Positions 41,777 through 54,218 of a stretch of DNA of 55,000 nt are shown piece by piece. The translations under genes and the position numbers were made by a program. The DNA comes from Chrysomallon squamiferum (Eukaryota > Mollusca > Gastropoda > Neomphalida > Peltospiridae), in the NCBI GenBank assembly GCA_012295275.1, contig CM022673.1, positions 17,586,310 through 17,641,309 of the forward strand, read 5' to 3'. Each line of letters opens with the position of its first letter. The first letter of the stretch is position 1. The notes under the pieces were generated by a model. The model ran no database searches, had not been told where the DNA came from, and saw only the letters and a list, made by a program, of their open reading frames with translations.

Positions 41777-42757
41777 TTAATACGTGAACACTACCTATTT
41801 CCTTAATACGTGAACACTACCTATTTTTTAATACGTGAACACTACCTATTTTCTTAATACGTCAGCTCTACCTATTTTTTAATACGTGAACACTAACTAT
41901 TTCTTAATACGTGAACACTACCTATTTCCTTAATACGTGAACACTACCTATTTCCTTAATACGTGAACACTACCTATTTCTTAATACGTGAACATACGTC
42001 GTGAACACTACCTATTTCCTTAATACGTGAACACTACCTATTTTTTTAATACGTGAACACTACCTATTTTTTAACTACGTGAACAATACCTATTTCCTTA
42101 ATACGTGAACAATACCTATTTTTTAATACGTGAACACTACCTATTTTTTTAATACGTGAACAATACCTATTTCCTTAATACGTGAACAATACCTATTTTT
42201 TAATACGTGAACACTACCTATTTCCTTAATACGTGAACAATACCTATTTTCTTAATACGTGAACACTACCTATTTCTTAATACGTGAACACTACCTATTT
42301 TTTTAATACGTGAACACTACCTATTTTCTTAATACGTGAACACTACCTATTTTTTAATACGTGAACACTACCTATTTTTTTAATACGTGAACACTACCTA
42401 TTTCCTTAATACGTGAACACTACCTATTTCCTTAATATTTACCTATTTTTTTAATACGTGAACACTACCTATTTCCTTAATACGTGAACACTACCTATTT
42501 TTTTAATACGTGAACACTACCTATTTTTAATACGTGAACACTACCTATTTCCTTAATACGTGAACACTACCTATTTTTTTAATACGTGAACACTACCTAT
42601 TTCTTTAATACGTGAACACTACCTATTTTTTTAATACGTGAACACTACCTATTTCCTTAATACGTGAACACTACCTATTTTTTAATACGTGAACTACCTA
42701 TTTCCTTAATACGTGAACACTACCTATTTTTTTAATACGTGAACAATACCTATTTCC
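41777..42757. repeat. 26-nt satellite, about 38 copies
   Basis: Tandem copies of a unit centred on TACGTGAACACTACCTATTT followed by CCTTAA, TTTTAA or TCTTAA, so unit length varies between about 24 and 27 nt. Variation is concentrated in the pyrimidine spacer and at one base (AACACTACC versus AACAATACC). Truncated copies occur at about 41990-42003, 42435-42450 and 42690-42700. TACGTGAA is nearly invariant. Confidence 0.97.
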
Positions 42758-44796
42758 TTTTTCATTTGTCTTAAACCGCATGAGGTAGTCTTAGCAAGCA
42801 ATAAATATCAAATCAGCCGATTTCCCTCCACCATTCCCCATTTAACGAAAAATCTAGCAAATAATTTCTGATGTGTTCTCCCGGTGAAAAATGAGAATGA
42901 CGTATAATCGTGATTAATTCGTTTAGACTGGGCACTGGTTACATGCTGCTACACGACAACAACTCTTCACCAGAGGCGTAATCCATTTAGAAGAACAGTT
43001 ATCTGTGTCCAATAGTTTTAAAGAAAGTCACTCACGTGTGCGAGGAGCAACTCTGTTTTCGTTAATGCGGAATAGTTGTAGTTTTAAGTGATAGTTTTCA
43101 TGTCGTGGAGTAGACCCTTTCTCAAGAAAGGATGTGTAATTGAGAAAAAAGGATTATAATAGAAATAAAGGTCTCTTCACGTTTGTAAAATTGAAAGAGT
43201 CTCTTCACGTTTGTAAAACTGGAAAAATCTCTTCACGTTTGTAAAACTGGAAAAATCAACCAAAAGGACATGCCATGTACTGTCCTGCTTGCTTTAATAA
43301 AGCAATAACAAAACAAATAACAAAATTAGAAATAAAAATGTCTACCCCTCAGTTAAATTTTCCATGTAAGCAAAATAATGGCACATATTTCCGTCGTTAG
43401 ATAATAATAATAATAATAACAACAATAACTACTACAACAACAACGGCGATAAAAACAACAACAATAACAACAATAGTTAAATGGTTTTAAAAGTATCATA
43501 TATTTACTATAAGTTCTAGTTTGTATTAAGTAGTGACTGAAAACTAACTGTAATAGCAATTATAAAAATATCTTTTCACAAAGTCGATTTCCATTTTAAC
43601 AGGAATTTGTCATCTGAATATATTATCTGATAATTTTTTTTATGATATTTTCATTAAATCTGGAAATGTGTGATCTTGTAATTGTTACTATTTTTCTTAT
43701 CAAATGATAAAATCTGTTTTTTAACTGTGATAATCTGTGACACGTAACTGGATTACAGCCATGTATTGAAATTACTCTCCTCCGAAACAAAATCTTTTTG
43801 CTTTGTCAATACTGTGTTCGAAGTAGAGGGATTTCTAAAGTCAGTATTTGTTATTACTTTTCCTTTTTTCGTAGTTTCTTTCTTTCTTTCTTTCTTATGT
43901 TTAATTTTATTTTATTAATTTATTTATTTTCAGTTTATTTATATATGCAAATAAACATTTGAAAAAATAACTTCAGATTGAAAAACAAAAATTAATAAAA
44001 TAAAATAAAATAAAATAATAAAATAAAATAAAATAATTAAATTAAAAATATATGTAACTAAAATATATCATATTTAAAAAAATCACGATGCATTGTTTTT
44101 ACAGGAGCTGATATTTTTTCTCCTAACTTTTAACTTTTTTATTTTCTTACATTCACACACATTTAATGATGTTATTTATTTATTTGTTTATTTGTTTATT
44201 CTTTTTTTTTTCTTTTTCTTTTTTTTATACTAAAGTGACACCATATTTATAAATGAAATAAATAAATAAAACGACTCTACCTATAAAAAATGATATGAAG
44301 TTTTCTTATTTTTAAAACATTTTATCCCGATAATCAAGCATCCGAAAGACTATCTAACAGATTAGGTTTTTTCTCTGACTTTCTGACGGTTTAATTTGTA
44401 TTGCATTACGCTGTTGTTGCCGTTGTCGTTGAATTGGAAGAACGTCACAATAGGGAGCTAACGAGAAACATTCCACGCTTGAAGAATGAACGAACATTTC
44501 TGCGCGACGGTTTTTTTCTACGATGCGGTTGTGAAAGGTTTTCATTTGTTACGTAATTCAGAAACAAGAAAGACAATTCCAGCAATTTGTCACCCGGCGC
44601 TTCTCCCAATCTTATCACACCACATTGAAAATCTTCGTTCTTGATGTTGCTGTCGTTATTCGGGAGGAATCTGCAATTGGTGTAACTTGCAGATCAATTC
44701 AATAAAACATCAGCTAAAAGCTGTGTACACACTAGACGACTTGCACTGATTAATAATTTTGCTCGAATAAATTAATTTATTTTTCATTATTATTAT

Positions 44797-44835
<39 letters not shown>

Positions 44836-45389
44836 GGTTGTCGTTGTTGTTACAGCTGTTTTTTATTTTGTCATGCAGTTTGATTTCGCCTGAATAAAAT
44901 CTTTATGTTATTTCTGCATTTACATTTTTGATGGGGTAAATATGATTATCAGAAATCCAGAAATGTGGACAATTTTCATTCGAAATTTAAAACAACCAAA
45001 ATGCAGATGTTATGTTTCATAATTAAAATATAATTTGGACATATATCTGGACTTTTGTTTGTTTGTTTGTATATGTTGTTTTGTTTTACTTTATTTTATT
45101 TTATTTTTATTTTATTTTATTTTATTTTTTCTGGAGTGGAGGGAATTGTTATTTTGTTGTTCAGGGTTTTTTGGGGGATTTTCTAATTTTTGCGATTTCT
45201 TTGAATGCTAATTCTACCGTCGTCCAGTGTGAACGCTGCCTTAAGACTAGGACAAATTCGTGACAAGGAAATGAAGGCAGATGTTACTGAAACCTCTTTT
45301 AATTTAAAAAAATACCAGTATATCTAATATGTAAATTTATTTATTTTCACTTACTTTATTTGGGGATTTTTACTATTCAACTACTATGT
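42758..45389. other. Upstream flank, small repeats only
   Basis: A three-copy repeat of CTCTTCACGTTTGTAAAA (43161-43250), AAATA arrays (about 43990-44035), a GTT run (44795-44850) and TTTTA arrays (45090-45130). Open frames at 43353-43559 and 44354-44545 (minus) look like chance. Confidence 0.55.
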
Positions 45390-45409
45390 TCATAAAATTC
45401 CAGAAACGA

Positions 45410-45821
45410 CTATCAGTACTATCAATACTTCATCAACAATTACTACATTTACTACAGCTACCACTGCTACTGCTACTACTACTACTGCTGCTGCTGCTAC
45501 TACTACTGCTGCTGCTGCTACAACTACTACTTTAAAATCAATAATATCGCTACTACTTTTACTACTGTTATTTCGACTACTACTTTTACTATTACTACTA
45601 CTGTTGCCACAACTATCAATACTACAACTTCTGCTATTAGTAATATTACTACGACCATTGTCCTTACTATTGTTACTATTACTACAGTTATTCATATACC
45701 ACAAACTAGTATTACCTTTTCTATTATTTCTACCTTTTTACCAGTAAAAATAACATCAACAACAACAAAAACCAACAGCAACATTAACAACAACAACAGT
45801 AATATTATTCTTATTATGATT

Positions 45822-45885
<64 letters not shown>

Positions 45886-45890
45886 GCAGT
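45410..45890. repeat. CTA/CTG triplet region and AAT run
   Basis: Degenerate ACTACT/GCTGCT triplets (45430-45690) give a Ser/Asn/Val-rich minus-strand frame that is compositional. A pure AAT run follows at about 45828-45884. Confidence 0.9.
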
Positions 45891-46450
45891 GATGACGATG
45901 ATGAAGAAGAAAAAGAACCAGAAGAAAAATGAGATAATGATGACAGCTACAGAAACGACAACTACGACGACTACGACAAAAACTAAGTTACGATTTCTGA
46001 ATATTGTTTAAGCATTACAGTTCATTGAAAATTAATGTATATGACAAAAAAAAAAAAAAAAAAAGAAGTTTTAAAAAGCCACGAACTGAGATTGAAATAT
46101 AAGAAGCCCGGTTTCTCACTGTTTACTCAATTGAAAGTAAAAACAAATCACATGTGTTTTGTGTTGTGAAATCTGCACACAAAATACCCAGAAGGAAGTG
46201 AGAGCATATACGGTTCCGTTTCAACAACAACTAGCAACAATACACTGATTCTTTTGTGCTGTCTAAAATAGACTGGTTTCAATTGCTGAAACACAGACCT
46301 AGTATTTATCTTTTGCATAGACAAAATGTTTTACAGGGAGAGTTCCAGAAAGACTCCTAGAGGAGGTGAAAGTTATATTTAATTTTTATATCTAATACAT
46401 CAAAATAAATAAATAAATAAATAAAAAGTAGTTTTATCAAATACTACGAC
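45891..46450. other. Upstream flank, no gene seen
   Basis: GAAGAA/ACGACT triplets, an A run (46048-46064) and an AAATA run (46404-46427). Nothing else recognised. Confidence 0.5.
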
Positions 46451-46520
46451 ATGGTCTAGCGAATGAGTGTACTGACTTTTGTACCTCAAATGGAACTGTC
46501 GTGAGATTAACAGTAAAACT
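46451..46520 (+). mobile_element. Decayed tRNA-like SINE head
   Basis: ATGGTCTAGCGAATGAGTGT resembles an A box and D arm with substitutions. TGTCGTGAGATTAACAG, about 40 nt later, resembles a decayed B box. It is more diverged than the copy at 33709 and cannot be an intact tRNA. Confidence 0.4.
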
Positions 46521-46684
46521 GACAAAAGATTAATACATTTGCGCAGATAAAGTATATCGTCGATTATCGATATTTCCATTTGATGTATTAAAGTCAGTCT
46601 TCACGTTTACCAGTGCATGTTCTACCATTTGATCATAAAATATGTTTTCAATTTACCAGCTATTTCAATCATTACTTATTTTCT

Positions 46685-46970
46685 TCCTTTATGGTTATTG
46701 CTATTGAGGATATTGTTAATAGTAGTGGAAGCAGCAGTAGTATAGTATTTGTAATAATAGTAGTAGTAGTAGTGATGATAGTGATGGTGGTAATAGTATT
46801 AGTAATAGCAGTGTCAGCAGTAACTGCAATAGTAGTACTTGTAAAATAATAAAAATAGGAGTTGGCGTAATACCGTAGTAGTTGTTGTAGTAATAACAGT
46901 AACAGCAGTAGTAGTTATAATAGTAGTGGTGATAGTAGTAGTGTTAGTAGAAACAGTAGTAGCAATATAA
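46685..46970. repeat. Degenerate TAG/GTA triplet region
   Basis: Mixed TAG, GTA, CAG and AAT triplets. The open frames on both strands (about 78 codons each) are explained by composition. Confidence 0.85.
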
Positions 46971-47422
46971 TTTTTATGTTTTGTATTTTCAAAACAGCGC
47001 TGTAATCGCACCAAGTCACCGATTTCTTCATCAAACCAGTTTTCAGTCATTTTCTTTAAAGTGTTACTTTAAAGACTTCTGTGTGTGCGGAAGGATATTT
47101 AACAGAATCTGAGTAAACAAGCTGATCTTTAAAATACATACGCGCGCAGACTGAGAAGTCTGTCTGCTACTGCTATGACTTTCAAAGCGCGATAATTACT
47201 TCAAGTTGTAGGTCAAGGTCGCAAATGTTACGTCTGCATCAAAAGGACACTTAAAACTGGCGGCGATACCCCTTCAGCGATGTTTACAATTAAAAACGTT
47301 TAACTAAAGAAAACAGCCACGTTTTCGGAACGTACTGTATCCGGCCACAGAATTATAATTGTCACGTATTTCTCTTAGTTTTTGTTATTAAAGCCAGCTA
47401 TGACGCTCTGGTACATTAAGTA

Positions 47423-47427
<5 letters not shown>

Positions 47428-47485
<58 letters not shown>
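47428..47485. repeat. AAT trinucleotide run
   Basis: About 19 uninterrupted units. Confidence 0.95.
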
Positions 47486-47690
47486 TAAATTCTATGGTTT
47501 GTTTGGGAGGTTTTAACACAGTTTTTTAAAAAATTTTACTCTCTTTCTAACCCATTACTCAAAGAAAAGATTATAACTCGGCAAGAATCGAAAGTTTTTT
47601 TAGTATTTTTTTTTTTTAATCTGAAGTAAATAGAAATTGTCCAAAAACTACACGCTCACAATGTTAGTGTAATTGATTTAGTGTCACCTT

Positions 47691-50630
47691 ATATTCAATG
47701 TCCCACTGTGTTCTATGCCACGATATATTCAGTGTCACGGTGTTCTGAGTCACAATATATTTAATGTTACAATATGTCCATCATCACAATATGTTAAATG
47801 TCAAAATATGTTCAGTGTCACAATGTGGTCTATGTCACAATGTGTTCTGTGCCAGAATATGTTCAGTGTCACAATGTGTTCTATGTCACAATGTGTTCTG
47901 TGTCACAATGTGCTCTATGTCACAATGTGTTGTGTGTCACAATGTGTTCTGTTCCACAATATGTTCAATGTCACAATGTGTTCTATTTCACAATGTGTTC
48001 AGTGTCACAATGTGTTCTCTGTCACAATGTGTTCAGTGTCACAATGTGTTCAGTGTCACAATGTGTTCTATTTCACAATGTGTTCAGAGTCACAATGTGT
48101 TCTCTGTCACAATGTGTTCTGTGCCAGAATGTATTCAGTGTCACAATGTGTTCTATGTCACAATGTGTTCTGTGTCACAATGTGTTCAGTGCCACAATTG
48201 GTTCAGTGTCACAATGTGTTCTATGTCACAATTTGTTCTGTGTTACAATGTGTTCTGTGCCACAGTGTGTTCAGTGTCACAATGTGTTCTATGTCACAAT
48301 GTGTTTTATGTCACAATGTGTTCTGTTCCACAATATGTTCAGTGTCACAATGTGTTCTATGTCACAATGTGTTCTGTGTCACGATGTGTTCTATGTGACA
48401 ATGTGTTCTGTTCACAATGTGTTCTATGTCACAATGTGTTCTATGTCACGATGCGTTCTATGTGACAATGTGTTATATGTGACAATGTGTTCTATGTCAC
48501 AATAAGTTCTATGTCACAATGTGTTCTATGTCACAATAAGTTCTATGTCACAATGTGTTCTGTTCCACAATATGTTCAGTGTCACAATGTGTTCTATGTC
48601 ACAATGTGTTCTGTGTCACAATGTGTTCAGTGCCACAATTGGTTCAGTGTCACAATGTGTTCTATGTCACAATTTGTTCTGTGTTACAATGTGTTCTGTG
48701 CCACAGTGTGTTCAGTGTCACAATGTGTTCTATGTCACAATGTGTTTTATGTCACAATGTGTTCTGTTCCACAATATGTTCAGTGTCACAATGTGTTCTA
48801 TGTCACAATGTGTTCTGTGTCACGATGTGTTCTATGTGACAATGTGTTCTGTGTCACAATGTGTTCTATGTCACAATGTGTTCTATGTCACGATGCGTTC
48901 TATGTGACAATGTGTTATATGTGACAATGTGTTCTATGTCACAATAAGTTCTATGTCACAATGTGTTCTATGTCACAATAAGTTCTATGTCACAATGTGT
49001 TCTGTTCCACAATATGTTCAGTGTCACAATGTGTTCTATGTCACAATGTTTTCTGTGTCACGATGTGTTCTATCTGACAATGTGTTCTGTGTCACAATGT
49101 GTTCTATGTCACAATGTGTTCTATGTCACGATGCGTTCTATGTGACAATGTGTTCTATGTCACAATGTGTTCTATGTGACAATGTGTTCTATGTCACAAT
49201 AAGTTCTATGTCACAATGTGTTCTATGTCACAATAAGTTCTCTGTCACAATGTGTTCAGTGTCACAATGTGTTCTATTTCACAATGTGTTCAGAGTCACA
49301 ATGTGTTCTCTGTCACAATGTGTTCAGTGTCACAATGTGTTCTCTGTCACAATGTGTTCTGTGCCAGAATGTGTTCTGTGCCAGAATGTGTTCAGTGTCA
49401 CAATGTGTTCTATGTCACAATGTGTTCTGTGTCACAATGTGTTCAGTGCCACAATTGGTTCAGTGTCACAATGTGTTCTATGTCACAATGTGTTTTATGT
49501 CACAATGTGTTCTGTTCCACAATATGTTCAGTGTCACAATGTGTTCTATGTCACAATGTGTTCTGTGTCACGATGTGTTCTATGTGACAATGTGTTCTGT
49601 GTCACAATGTGTTCTATGTCACAATGTGTTCTATGTCACGATGCGTTCTATGTGACAATGTGTTCTATGTCACAATGTGTTCTATGTGACAATGTGTTCT
49701 ATGTCACAATAAGTTCTATGTCACAATGTGTTCTATGTCACAATGTGTTCTGTTCCACAGTATGTTCAGTGTCACAATGTGTTCTATGTCACAATGTGTT
49801 CTATGTCACGATGTGTTCTATGTGACAATGTGTTCTGTGTCACAATGTGTTCTATGTCACAATGTGTTCTATGTGACAATGTGTTCTATGTCACAATATG
49901 TTCTATGTCACAATATGTCATAATATGTTCTATGTCACAATATGTTCTGTGTCACAATGTGTTGTATGTCACAATGCGTTCTGTGACACTATGTGTTCTA
50001 TGTCACAATATGTTCAGTGTGACAATGTGTTCTATGTCACAATATGTTCAGTGTGACAATGTGTTCCATGTCAAAATATGTTCAGTGTGACAATGTGTTC
50101 TATGTCACAATGTGTTCTGTTCCACAATATGTTCAGTGTCACAATCTGTTCAGTGCCACAATGTGTTCAGTGTCATAATATGTTCAGTGTCACAATGTGT
50201 CACAATGTGTTCCATATCACAATGTGTTCTGTGTCACAATGTGTTCTGTTCCACAATATGTTCAGTGTCACAATGTGTTTTATGTCACAATGTGTTTTGT
50301 GCCGCAATATGTTCGGTGTCACAATGTGTTCTATGTCACAATATGTTCTATGTCACAATGTGTTCTGTGACACTATGTGTTCTATGTCACAATGTGTTCT
50401 GTGCCACAATATGTTCAGTGTGACAATGTGTTCTGTGTCACAATGTGTTATGTGTCACAATGCGTTCTGTCACAACGTGTTCTGTGCCACAATGTGTTCA
50501 GTGTCACAGAGTGTTCTATGTCACAATGTGTTCTATGTCACAATATGTTCAGTGTCACAGTATGTTATGTGTCACAATATGTTCATTATCACAATATGTT
50601 CTCGGTGACAGGGTATTCAGTGTCACTGTA
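47691..50630. repeat. 17-nt satellite, about 170 copies, with higher-order blocks
   Basis: Tandem copies of TGTTCTATGTCACAATG and relatives (TGTTCAGTGTCACAATG, TGTTCTGTGCCACAATA). The rare marker GCCACAATTG starts at 48191, 48632 and 49448, spaced 441 and 816 nt (26 units minus one base, and exactly 48 units). Long segments have therefore been duplicated whole. The unit has no stop codon in any plus-strand frame, so overlapping open frames up to 298 codons run through in all three frames, repeating CSMSQCVLCHNVFYVTM. Minus-strand frames are closed by TGA and TAG in the unit. I judge it non-coding. Confidence 0.97.
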
Positions 50631-50801
50631 CTTTGTTTCTATCATTTATTGAACTTTATAACAGCACAGTCAGGTGTAACAAGATTTCGTTTTCGTTTTC
50701 TTTCTTGCAAATGTTCTGTGTTTCCTTACCGAACATATTTCTTACTTTCAGATATTCCAGAAACTATTAGTTTCTGTTCAAAGAGGTGATTTACTGTGTG
50801 T

Positions 50802-50810
50802 ATATGTGTG

Positions 50811-50883
<73 letters not shown>
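50802..50883. repeat. GT microsatellite
   Basis: About 36 near-pure GT units. Confidence 0.95.
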
Positions 50884-50886
<3 letters not shown>

Positions 50887-51628
50887 GTATGATATCCTAG
50901 CATAATGAGAATTTATTTTTAAAAATCTTACAAAAGTTACCAAAACGTCTGATAGAAAATAACTAGAAACTCAAGCAGACACTGGTCTCAATGTCAAAGA
51001 GGGAAGTTACTAATTTGATGTATCCTGCGATAGTTAGCAGTGAAGTTTCAGTTTCAGTTTTCTTTTTACCGGAGTTCATTAGTTTCGTGTTTGACACAGT
51101 GGAACGTACATGTCAGTATCAGAATGAAACTTCTATCACTGAATATTGTTAACGGTCTGGCGGACATAGGTTTTTGTCTGCCTACTCCGTTTGTAATAAC
51201 TGATGTTCTCATCATGATGATGCTTGTTAGGTAAGCTAAATTATAGTCTAATTTGATCGAGGTATCTCTTCTTGTAAAATATACATCAATTACATATGTC
51301 TACTGACGATGCTGCTGATAATGATGAAGACAACAGTGTTTGGATAATAATAACAATAATAATGATGAAAATAAAAACTATGCCAACAAGAAAATAGGGA
51401 TAAATGTATTTTAACTCTCCTTTCCCTAAGATAACAAACAAAACTACAAAAACACAGTGTAAATGCGCGAGTACATATATATATATTCATAATTATGCAA
51501 ACATACATTACATACAAACATATGTACATATAAGAAAACATTGATCCACACACAAACACATAGACAAATACATGCTAATTGTACTAATTATTGAATAAAC
51601 ATAAATTGTAACAACAACAACGATAATG

Positions 51629-51686
<58 letters not shown>

Positions 51687-52195
51687 AAGTAAAATTAATA
51701 GTAAAATTAATAGCAGTAGTAGTAGTATAGGTAGGAGTGGTAGTAGTAGTAATACTGGTGCTAATAGTATAGTACAAGTAATAGTTTTAGAAGAAATACT
51801 TCAAAAGGAAAGGAAGGAAAAAGCCACATTATCAAAGATTTCTGAACTTACAAACACAAACAGAATAAAATAATTGCTCACAAGAAACCATTCCCGTAAT
51901 TTCGCGATTATTGGAACTTTGCTGACGGTTTGATTATTTATATTTGGATGTTTGTTAGCTTTATGTAATATAAACAAATCATTTCACCTCGCTGCTTCTT
52001 CTGCACAATGTCACGTTTTCTTTCATTGCTTAACGGTGGCAAGCAGGTTTCTAAATATCTTCCCGAAAAGAGGCTGCCACTGCTGAAGAAAAAGTTTAGC
52101 AGATGTGTTCCATTCCAGATGTGGAGTATCATCAGTAAGTGTGTGTTAATCGGTTTGAATGGTAGAGGGAAGAAAATGTAGAAAAGAGAGAATGA
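50884..52195. other. Upstream flank with AAT run, no gene seen
   Basis: An AAT run at 51626-51685 is followed by AGT/GTA triplets to about 51760. The open frames here are low-complexity or unsupported. Confidence 0.55.
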
Positions 52196-52720
52196 GAAGA
52201 GAGAAGAGAGAGGTACACAAACAGACAGACAGACAGAGAGAGAGACAACAGACAAACATACTTACAGTCAGGGACAATAGACGAACATACTGAGAACCAC
52301 AAAGAGACAGACAAATGTAACAGCTATACTGACAGAAACAGAGATAGACAGAAAGACAACAAACTAAAAAACAGAGTGAACAGAAGAACATTCTAAGAGA
52401 CACACAGACAACAGACGAACATACTGACAGATACAAAGAGTCAGAGGGACAGAGTAAAAAATGACAAACGTACTTACGTAGAACAGACGAACATACAGAC
52501 AAAGAGACAGGCAGAGAGACAACAGACAAAAATAGTGTCAGAAAGACAACACACAAACATACGGACGAAGATAAAACAAACAAACATACGGACGAAGATA
52601 AAACAGACAAACATACTGACATATAGCTATAACAGACGAACAGGTAACAAGTTGACTCAAAGAGACAGAGGACAAACAAACATTATGACAGACTGACAGA
52701 CAGATAGAGAATCACAGAAA
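52196..52720. repeat. Degenerate ACAGACAAACATAC array
   Basis: Many imperfect copies of phrases such as ACAGACGAACATACTGACAG and CATACGGACGAAGATAAAAC, irregular in length (about 25-40 nt). The 177-codon minus-strand frame (Ser/Cys/Val/Leu-rich) is a product of this repeat. Confidence 0.85.
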
Positions 52721-53290
52721 TACTGCAGACGAGAAAAAGAAAGAACCACGTTACACTTTATAATGTCTTAACACTTTACTTATTAAAAACAGTACCTGGT
52801 TACCTACATGAATATGTAAGTTGTAAGTATATGTGTGTATTTAACCCATGTTTACTTATGTATGAGTATTTCAAGTTCGAATATTTTGGAATATTTGTAC
52901 ACTCTAAATTAAATGACTATTTAAATATTTGCCCGTTTTCCGCCAGTACTCAGCATTCGTGTTTTTGAATGACATTACAGAACGTGGACAGTAAGAGGTC
53001 ACATAACAAATAAAAGTAAAATTGTACTTGTGTTTCTAGATCAAAGTGAGCAGGTAAAAAACATCTGTCTTCAGAGATATTTCAGTGATGTACATATTTA
53101 CCTCATATAAGTTAATTAATTAAAAACTGTTTTTCAGTCAAAAATCTATTTATGTAAAATTGTAAATAATAAAATATGATGTGAAGTAAAATGAAAAATA
53201 ATAATAATAATAATAATAATAAAGTAATAATTATAATAATAATAACATATGTGTTTATGGTTCTGTGTGAATGTGCGTATGAATACATAT
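52721..53290. other. Upstream flank, no gene seen
   Basis: AT-rich; a short AAT run at 53193-53222. Confidence 0.5.
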
Positions 53291-53295
53291 ATATC

Positions 53296-53488
<193 letters not shown>

Positions 53489-53599
53489 AAACATAAATAA
53501 ACTGAAAGATAAAGAGAAAAACAGACAGATAAATACACAACATCAAATTGAACATATTACTGCACATAACAACAGCGTATTTTAAAGCCAATTGTCATA

Positions 53600-54125
53600 A
53601 ATATAATAAATAACATAAATAATATATTATACCTTAAAATCCAGAAAGTTGTTATACCATCAACAAAAAATCCAACACTTGTGACACGAAAGTAGCTGGA
53701 TGTATCCAGTATCCTTGTATCCCATAATTCTTATATCTTTACTAATAGCAAAATTAAATATTGACTGATCTCTTACTAAACATACTGCTACTGGTATTTC
53801 AGTACTGATTTAAAATTTGCACATCTCTTATTAAATTTATAGACACTGTTTGTTCATTGCTAAAATCTTTTTTTTACGTACAAATAAAATGAAGCAGCGC
53901 GCACACAGACAGAATTACAAATGATACATAGCGTGTTGTGTTTCTTGTAAAGTTGCGCTTTGTGTTTGTTGATTTAAACACACCCTTTAAATCTTCAGTA
54001 AGCCATTCATTATCTGTGCAGAGGTAGAGTCGCTTTTTCGTCTGTGTATTCGAAGAAAAGACAGAGAAAGACAAGACAGAAAGGTAACTGGAGAGGGAGA
54101 CAGGTGCAGAGAAGTGGAGAGAATT
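53600..54125. other. Upstream flank, no gene seen
   Basis: Non-repetitive until a GA-rich lead-in at about 54056. No exon recognised. Confidence 0.5.

Positions 54126-54128
<3 letters not shown>

Positions 54129-54217
<89 letters not shown>
54129..54217. repeat. GA microsatellite
   Basis: About 44 uninterrupted GA units. Confidence 0.95.

Positions 54218-54218
<1 letters not shown>

Noticed and set aside
41777-42757. Possible CRISPR array
   Set aside because: Units are contiguous 26-nt tandem repeats without unique spacers, in a eukaryotic intron-exon setting.
47715-50789. Overlapping open frames of 94-298 codons on the plus strand
   Set aside because: All are reading frames through the 17-nt satellite; all three frames are open because the unit lacks a stop, and no start, splice or domain evidence exists.
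52146-52679. 177-codon minus-strand frame rich in Cys, Ser and Val
   Set aside because: Produced by the degenerate ACAGACAAACATAC array; no domain, signal peptide or splice context.
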